DNA from: Nonlabens sp.
GTDB taxonomy: Bacteria > Bacteroidota > Bacteroidia > Flavobacteriales > Flavobacteriaceae
DNA length: 10,840 nucleotides
Assembly: GCA_023301395.1 (NCBI GenBank)
Contig: JALZUY010000011.1
Coordinates: 1-10,840, forward strand
Direction of reading: 5' to 3'
Part shown: positions 6,209 to 10,840 of the stretch, in pieces
How positions within the stretch are numbered: position 1 is the first letter of the stretch
Layout: every line of letters starts with the position of its first letter
Translations under genes and position numbers: made by a program
Notes under the pieces: model-generated
The model's database searches: none
Told to the model about the DNA's origin: nothing
Seen by the model: the letters and a program-made list of their open reading frames with translations, nothing else

Positions 6209-6676
6209 ATGCTGAAAGAAAAAGTACAAGACCTGTTAGATGACGCCTTTGAAGAACGACCAGATTTGTTCCTTATGGATATGTCTATAGATGGCGCCAA
6301 TGAGATTAAAGTTATCATTGATGGAGATGAAGGAGTTACTGTAAAGGATTGTATTTTTGTTTCTAGAGCAGTAGAGCATAATCTAGACCGTGATGAGATA
6401 GATTTCTCACTTGAAGTTGCTAGTTGTGGTGCAAGTGCGCCACTAAGTTTTCCTAGACAGTTTAAAAGAAACGTAGGTAGACAGCTAGAGGTGATTGATA
6501 GAGAGAAAAAGAAAGAAACTGGAGAACTTGTAAAAGCAGATGATGAAGGAGTGACAATCCAGTGGAAAGCTCGTGAGCCAAAACCGATTGGTAAAGGTAA
6601 AGTGACAGTAGATAAAGAGTGGTCGATCATTTATGACGACATTAAACAAGCAAAAGTTGTTATAACATTTAATTAA
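6209..6676 (+). CDS. rimP: Ribosome maturation factor RimP
   Basis: A 155-residue cytoplasmic protein of the RimP (formerly YhbC/P15a) family, which binds the 30S subunit and is needed for its late maturation. Visible family features are the N-terminal alpha/beta domain ending in the strand-turn IKVIIDGDEGVTVKDC (about 33-48), the helix FVSRAVEHNLDR, the central LEVASCGASAPL segment (the family's hallmark V-S-S-P-G-x-x-x-P-L region, here in the variant ASCGASAPL, about 69-80), and a C-terminal SH3-like barrel from about 90. Length is normal. The ATG at 6209 is the first possible start and lies just behind the leader hairpin; there is no Shine-Dalgarno. It is the first gene of the operon, 9 bp before nusA. 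Its identity is supported by both sequence and context. Confidence 0.93.
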   Translation: MLKEKVQDLLDDAFEERPDLFLMDMSIDGANEIKVIIDGDEGVTVKDCIFVSRAVEHNLDRDEIDFSLEVASCGASAPLSFPRQFKRNVGRQLEVIDREKKKETGELVKADDEGVTIQWKAREPKPIGKGKVTVDKEWSIIYDDIKQAKVVITFN

Positions 6677-6685
6677 TAAGTGAAT

Positions 6686-7918
6686 ATGGAAAATCTCGCA
6701 TTGATCGAGTCTTTTTCTGAGTTTAAAGATGATAAAATGATAGATCGCGTCACGTTGATGGCGATCTTAGAAGACGTTTTTAGAAGTGCTCTCAAAAGAA
6801 AGTACGGCGATGACGATAACTTTGATATTATTATTAATCCAGACAAAGGGGATTTAGAGATCTGGCGTAATCGCGTCGTGGTTGCAGATGGTGAAGTAGA
6901 AGATGATAATTCAGAAATTGAACTAGCCGCAGCTCGCAAAATTGAACCAGATTATGAAGTAGGTGAAGATGTTGCTGAAGAAGTGAAGCTTGTCCAGCTA
7001 GGAAGACGTGCTATCCTTGCGTTAAGACAAAATCTTATCGCAAAAATTCATGAGCATGATAATACAAACATATATAAGCATTTTAAAGAGTTAGAAGGCG
7101 AGTTGTATAGTGCTGAGGTGCATCATATTCGTCATAGAGCTATTATCCTTTTAGATGATGAAGGAAACGAAATCATTATGCCTAAGGATCGTCAGATTAA
7201 TTCTGACTTCTTTAGAAAAGGAGAGAATGTAAGAGGGATTATTGAGAGCGTAGAATTAAGAGGTAATAAGCCTAATATTATACTTTCTCGTACTTCTCCT
7301 AAGTTCTTAGAGAAATTGTTTGAGCAAGAAATACCTGAGGTTTTTGATGGTTTGATTACGGTTAAAGCTGTAGTGCGTGAACCAGGAGAAAAGGCAAAAG
7401 TAGCTGTAGATAGTTATGATGATCGTATAGATCCAGTAGGAGCTTGTGTTGGTGTGAAAGGTTCTCGTATTCACGGTATTGTGAGAGAATTAGGTAATGA
7501 GAACATTGATGTAATCAATTGGACGGCAAACACCCAACTATACATTGCAAGAGCACTTAGTCCTGCCAAAATTATTTCCATGGAAATAAATGAGGAGACT
7601 AAAAAAGCAGAAGTAAAGTTGAATCCTGAAGAGGTTTCAAAAGCAATAGGAAGAAGAGGACACAACATTAGATTAGCTGGTAAATTAACCGGTTATGAAA
7701 TAGATGTAATAAGAGATGGATCAGATGAAGATGTTGAACTTACTGAGTTTAGCGATGAAATCGAGTCATGGATTATTGAAGAATTCAGTAAGATTGGTTT
7801 AGATACTGCAAAGAGTATTCTTGAACAAGATGTTGCTGATTTAGTAAAGCGTACCGATTTAGAGGAAGAAACAGTCATTGCGGTTGTTAATATCCTTAAA
7901 TCAGAATTTGAAGATTAG
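6686..7918 (+). CDS. nusA: Transcription termination/antitermination factor NusA
   Basis: 410 residues. The N-terminal RNA-polymerase-binding domain (1 to about 130) begins MENLALIESFSEFKDDK, typical of Bacteroidota NusA. It is followed by an S1 domain (about 137-203), KH1 with GVKG (256-259) and KH2 with GRRG (322-325), then a short C-terminal helical segment (about 350-410) with a helix-hairpin-helix look. The two acidic-repeat domains of the E. coli protein are not present in full. NusA modulates pausing, intrinsic termination and antitermination. I chose ATG 6686 rather than an in-frame GTG at 6680, which would add Met-Asn before the conserved MENL start. It lies 9 bp after rimP and 29 bp before infB without a terminator, so it is cotranscribed. 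Confidence 0.95.
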   Translation: MENLALIESFSEFKDDKMIDRVTLMAILEDVFRSALKRKYGDDDNFDIIINPDKGDLEIWRNRVVVADGEVEDDNSEIELAAARKIEPDYEVGEDVAEEVKLVQLGRRAILALRQNLIAKIHEHDNTNIYKHFKELEGELYSAEVHHIRHRAIILLDDEGNEIIMPKDRQINSDFFRKGENVRGIIESVELRGNKPNIILSRTSPKFLEKLFEQEIPEVFDGLITVKAVVREPGEKAKVAVDSYDDRIDPVGACVGVKGSRIHGIVRELGNENIDVINWTANTQLYIARALSPAKIISMEINEETKKAEVKLNPEEVSKAIGRRGHNIRLAGKLTGYEIDVIRDGSDEDVELTEFSDEIESWIIEEFSKIGLDTAKSILEQDVADLVKRTDLEEETVIAVVNILKSEFED

Positions 7919-7947
7919 TTAAAATAAAAGTCAATCCATAACCATTT

Positions 7948-10794
7948 ATGGCCGAAGTAAAAAACATGAGACTCAATAAGGTGCTGAGAGAATTTAATAT
8001 CTCTCTGGATCGTGCTGTGGAGCATTTATCCTCTCAAGGAATTGAGATAGAGGCTAGACCTACCACAAAAATCGATGCAGATGTGTACAAAGCATTAGCA
8101 GACGAGTTTCAAACTGATAAAAGTAAAAAGGTCGCTTCTAAGGAAGTAGGCAAAGAGCGTCGTAAAGAGCAAGAAGAACTGCGTGAACGACGTGAAAAAG
8201 AACAGGAAGAGAAGCAAAAAAGGCAAGAGGTAATCAAAGCCAAAGCTACTCTTGATGGTCCTAAACAAGTAGGAACAGTTGATTTGTCCGGTGGTGTTAA
8301 AACTCCAGAGAAAGCAAAAGTTGAAAAGCTTGTTGAGACTAAAAAGGAAATTGAAGTTTCTGCACCTGTGATAAGTTCAGAACCTGAAGTGGTTTCTAAT
8401 AGGCCCAAGGTTCAGGAGACTAAGGTAAAAGGTAAGATTGATCTTGAACCTAAAAAGAAGCCTGCAGTCAAAAAGAAAGCTGTTGGTGTTGAAAAGCCTA
8501 AGGCTGAAAAACCAGCAGTAAAGAAAGAAACGGTAGTTTCTAAAGCAAAAGAAAAGGAAATTTCAGCGGTAGAAAAGATTGTAGATTCAAAAGAAACGGC
8601 TCCTGTTGAAGCTGTTGCTGTTGAAGCTGCTCCAGTTCTTGATGCTGAAGGTAATGTGGTGCCTGAGAAAATAAAAACGGAGTATAAAAAACTTGGTGGA
8701 CTTAAGGTTACTGGTAAAACAATTGATCTTTCTCAATTTAAAAAGCCTAAGAAAAAGGAAGATCCAAGAAAAGGGAAGCGTAAAAGAATTACAAAGGCAC
8801 CTGGTTCTTCAGGTCCTGGAGGAAATAATCGCGGTGGAAGTAATCGTCGTGGTCCTGTTCAAAAACGTACACCTATTGTTAAAGCAGAACCTACTGAGGA
8901 AGAGATTCAGAAGCAGGTTAGAGAAACTCTTGAAAAACTTCAAGGTAAATCTTCTAAGTCTAAGGCAGCAAGATATCGTCGTGATAAGCGAGATACTCAC
9001 AGAGAAAAAGTGGAAGCTCAGGAACAAGCAGACTCTGAAGAGAAAATCTTAAAAGTAACTGAATTTGTTACAGTAAGTGATATTTCAACGATGATGGATG
9101 TTGCAGTTAACCAAGTTATTGGTGCTTGTATGTCATTAGGTATGATGGTAACAATGAATCAAAGACTTGATGCAGAAACGATATCTATCGTAGCTGAGGA
9201 GTTTGGATTTGATGTAGAGTTCGTAAATGCAGACATTGAAGAAAGTATTACTGAAGTTGTAGATAAAGAGGAAGATTTAAGTACTCGCGCACCTATCGTT
9301 ACTGTTATGGGACACGTTGATCACGGTAAAACTTCTTTACTAGATTATATACGTGAAGAAAACGTGATTGCAGGTGAAAGCGGTGGAATTACGCAACACA
9401 TCGGAGCATATGGTGTAGAGTTAAAAGGTGGTCAAAAAATCGCGTTTTTAGATACTCCTGGTCACGAAGCCTTTACAGCGATGAGAGCTCGTGGGGCGCA
9501 GGTAACTGACCTTGCAATAATTGTTATTGCAGCAGATGATGATGTGATGCCTCAAACTAAAGAAGCAATAAGTCACGCACAGGCAGCTGGAGTACCTATC
9601 ATATTTGCAATAAACAAAATAGATAGAGACGCAGCAAATCCTGAAAGAATAAAAGAAAAACTAGCACAAATGAATTTGCTTGTAGAAGATTGGGGTGGAA
9701 AAATCCAGTCCCATGATATCTCTGCAAAAACAGGTCTAGGTGTTGAAGAGTTATTAGAAAAAGTGTTGCTAGAGGCAGAGCTTCTGGATCTTAAAGCAAA
9801 CCCAGATAAACCAGCAGTTGGAACAGTAGTAGAGGCATTCCTTGATAAAGGTCGTGGTTATGTTTCTACAGTATTAGTTCAAGCTGGTACATTGAGAATA
9901 GGTGATTATGTTCTTGCTGGACGTAATCATGGTAAGATTAAGGCTATGCAAGATGAGCGTGGTAATAACGTTCAAGTTGCTGGTCCTTCTACTCCAGTGT
10001 CATTGTTAGGTTTAGATGGTGCACCTACAGCTGGTGATAAGTTTAATGTTTTTGAAGATGAAAAAGAAGCTAAGGATATTGCTTCTAAACGTACTCAATT
10101 ACAACGTGAACAATCAGTAAGAACTCAGAAAACGTTATCTCTTGATGAAATCGGTCGTCGTATTGCATTAGGAGACTTTAAGGAATTAAACTTAATTCTT
10201 AAAGGAGATGTTGATGGTTCTGTTGAAGCACTTACAGATTCTTTCCAGAAATTATCTACTGAAGAAATTCAGGTTAATATTATACACAAAGCAGTAGGAG
10301 CTATAACTGAAAGTGATATTCTACTAGCATCAGCTTCTGACGCTATTGTGATTGGGTTTAATGTAAGACCTCAAGGTAATGCAAGATCTGTTGCAGAGCA
10401 GGAAGAAGTTGATATCCGTATGTATTCTATTATCTATGATGCTATTAATGATCTTAAAGATGCGATGGAAGGAATGCTTTCTCCAGAGTTGAAAGAAGAG
10501 ATTACTGGTAATGCAGAGATTAGAGCGACATTCAAGATATCTAAAGTTGGTACTATTGCAGGTTGTATGGTTACTGATGGTAAAATCTATCGTGCGAGTG
10601 GTGTAAGATTGATACGTGATAGTGTAGTAGTGTATACCGGTGAATTATCTGCTTTAAAGAGATTTAAGGATGATGTGAAAGAGGTTGCAAAAGGCTATGA
10701 ATGTGGTATGCAAATCAAGAACTACAATGACTTACAAGAAGGTGATGTTATTGAATGTTTCAGAGAAATAGAAGTGAAAAAGAAATTGAAATAA
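7948..10794 (+). CDS. infB: Translation initiation factor IF-2
   Basis: A 948-residue initiation GTPase that brings fMet-tRNA to the 30S subunit and promotes 50S joining. Order of parts: an IF2_N-like domain (about 5-55, MRLNKVLREFNIS...); a long charged linker (about 57-365) rich in Lys, Glu, Ala and Pro with a Gly/Arg patch (285-302); a second IF2_N-like domain (about 372-428); the G domain with G1 GHVDHGKT (455-462), switch region GGITQHIGAY (479-488), G3 DTPGH (502-506), G4 NKID (556-559) and G5 SAK (592-594); then domain II and the C-terminal fMet-tRNA-binding domain to KKKLK. All catalytic motifs are intact, and the length is normal for Bacteroidota. The start ATG 7948 gives the conserved N-terminus. 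It is the last gene of the operon. Confidence 0.96.
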   Translation: MAEVKNMRLNKVLREFNISLDRAVEHLSSQGIEIEARPTTKIDADVYKALADEFQTDKSKKVASKEVGKERRKEQEELRERREKEQEEKQKRQEVIKAKATLDGPKQVGTVDLSGGVKTPEKAKVEKLVETKKEIEVSAPVISSEPEVVSNRPKVQETKVKGKIDLEPKKKPAVKKKAVGVEKPKAEKPAVKKETVVSKAKEKEISAVEKIVDSKETAPVEAVAVEAAPVLDAEGNVVPEKIKTEYKKLGGLKVTGKTIDLSQFKKPKKKEDPRKGKRKRITKAPGSSGPGGNNRGGSNRRGPVQKRTPIVKAEPTEEEIQKQVRETLEKLQGKSSKSKAARYRRDKRDTHREKVEAQEQADSEEKILKVTEFVTVSDISTMMDVAVNQVIGACMSLGMMVTMNQRLDAETISIVAEEFGFDVEFVNADIEESITEVVDKEEDLSTRAPIVTVMGHVDHGKTSLLDYIREENVIAGESGGITQHIGAYGVELKGGQKIAFLDTPGHEAFTAMRARGAQVTDLAIIVIAADDDVMPQTKEAISHAQAAGVPIIFAINKIDRDAANPERIKEKLAQMNLLVEDWGGKIQSHDISAKTGLGVEELLEKVLLEAELLDLKANPDKPAVGTVVEAFLDKGRGYVSTVLVQAGTLRIGDYVLAGRNHGKIKAMQDERGNNVQVAGPSTPVSLLGLDGAPTAGDKFNVFEDEKEAKDIASKRTQLQREQSVRTQKTLSLDEIGRRIALGDFKELNLILKGDVDGSVEALTDSFQKLSTEEIQVNIIHKAVGAITESDILLASASDAIVIGFNVRPQGNARSVAEQEEVDIRMYSIIYDAINDLKDAMEGMLSPELKEEITGNAEIRATFKISKVGTIAGCMVTDGKIYRASGVRLIRDSVVVYTGELSALKRFKDDVKEVAKGYECGMQIKNYNDLQEGDVIECFREIEVKKKLK

Positions 10795-10813
10795 TTCAAC
10801 AACTATTTTATAT

Positions 10814-10840
10814 AAAAAAAGGCGATTTCTTAAGAAATCG
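10814..10840 (+). terminator. Terminator of the rimP-nusA-infB operon (cut by window end)
   Basis: The 18-bp perfect palindrome CGATTTCTTAAGAAATCG (10823-10840) ends exactly at the window edge. It is preceded by seven A and GG (10814-10822), so the missing right side is expected to read CC followed by a T-run. It lies 28 bp behind the infB stop codon. Confidence 0.75.

Noticed and set aside
6166..6630. Antisense open frame opposite rimP
   Set aside because: Serine/leucine-rich shadow translation with no domain; the plus-strand rimP frame is unmistakable and the leader hairpin lies in it.
6680..6682. GTG as the nusA start
   Set aside because: The ATG two codons later gives the conserved MENLALIESF start; the extra two residues have no support.
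8605..8629. Tandem GTTGAAGCTG, 15-bp period, in infB
   Set aside because: It encodes VEA-type repeats of the low-complexity linker and needs no explanation beyond coding slippage.
8693..9052. Open frame in an alternative plus frame within infB
   Set aside because: Composition is a frame-shifted reading of the Lys-rich IF-2 linker; no start signal or family match.
1..10840. CRISPR array, insertion sequence, phage or defence genes
   Set aside because: No regularly spaced repeats, transposase motifs, terminal inverted repeats or target-site duplications were found; gene content is chromosomal core.

Overview
The window looks like ordinary chromosomal core from a member of the Bacteroidota, most probably a marine Flavobacteriaceae close to Nonlabens/Dokdonia-type genera. 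The reasons are AT-rich DNA, starts without Shine-Dalgarno sequences, promoters of the TTG-N19-TAnnTTTG type, a very long DUF2723 membrane protein, a Bacteroidota-style NusA start (MENLALIESFSEFKDDK), and a TTTCGCGAAA-centred palindrome that I associate, from memory only, with such genomes. The genus is an inference. I see no mobile element, CRISPR array, phage gene or cassette of foreign composition.

Layout. (1) 1-880, plus strand: the C-terminal part of a calcineurin-like metallophosphoesterase, cut by the window edge exactly inside its GNHD motif, then a 98-residue thioredoxin-fold protein without any cysteine. (2) 855-4840, minus strand: a two-gene unit read right to left, a large DUF2723 (TMEM260/GT117-like) membrane protein followed 2 bp later by a NodB-type polysaccharide deacetylase. 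The deacetylase overlaps the thioredoxin-like gene tail to tail by 26 bp. (3) 4841-5148: an intergenic region with a clear flavobacterial promoter, a tRNA-Gln(TTG) gene and its terminator. (4) 5171-6063, minus strand: a tandem-domain universal stress protein with its own terminator and a perfect 14-bp palindrome behind the stop codon. (5) 6128-10840, plus strand: promoter, a terminator-like leader hairpin, then rimP-nusA-infB, ending in a terminator truncated by the window end.

Function. The right-hand operon is the conserved translation/transcription cluster: RimP (30S maturation), NusA (transcription elongation, termination and antitermination) and IF-2 (initiator tRNA delivery). The hairpin plus T-run directly before rimP suggests attenuation, perhaps autoregulation by NusA. 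The left-hand part has an envelope flavour: a multi-spanning GT-C-like protein coupled to a carbohydrate deacetylase, beside a metallophosphoesterase. Its substrates cannot be read from the sequence.

The best candidates for something undescribed are the rimP leader hairpin, the cysteine-free thioredoxin, the DUF2723-deacetylase pair, and a short motif repeated three times in the disordered part of IF-2. I found no convincing new multi-gene system.
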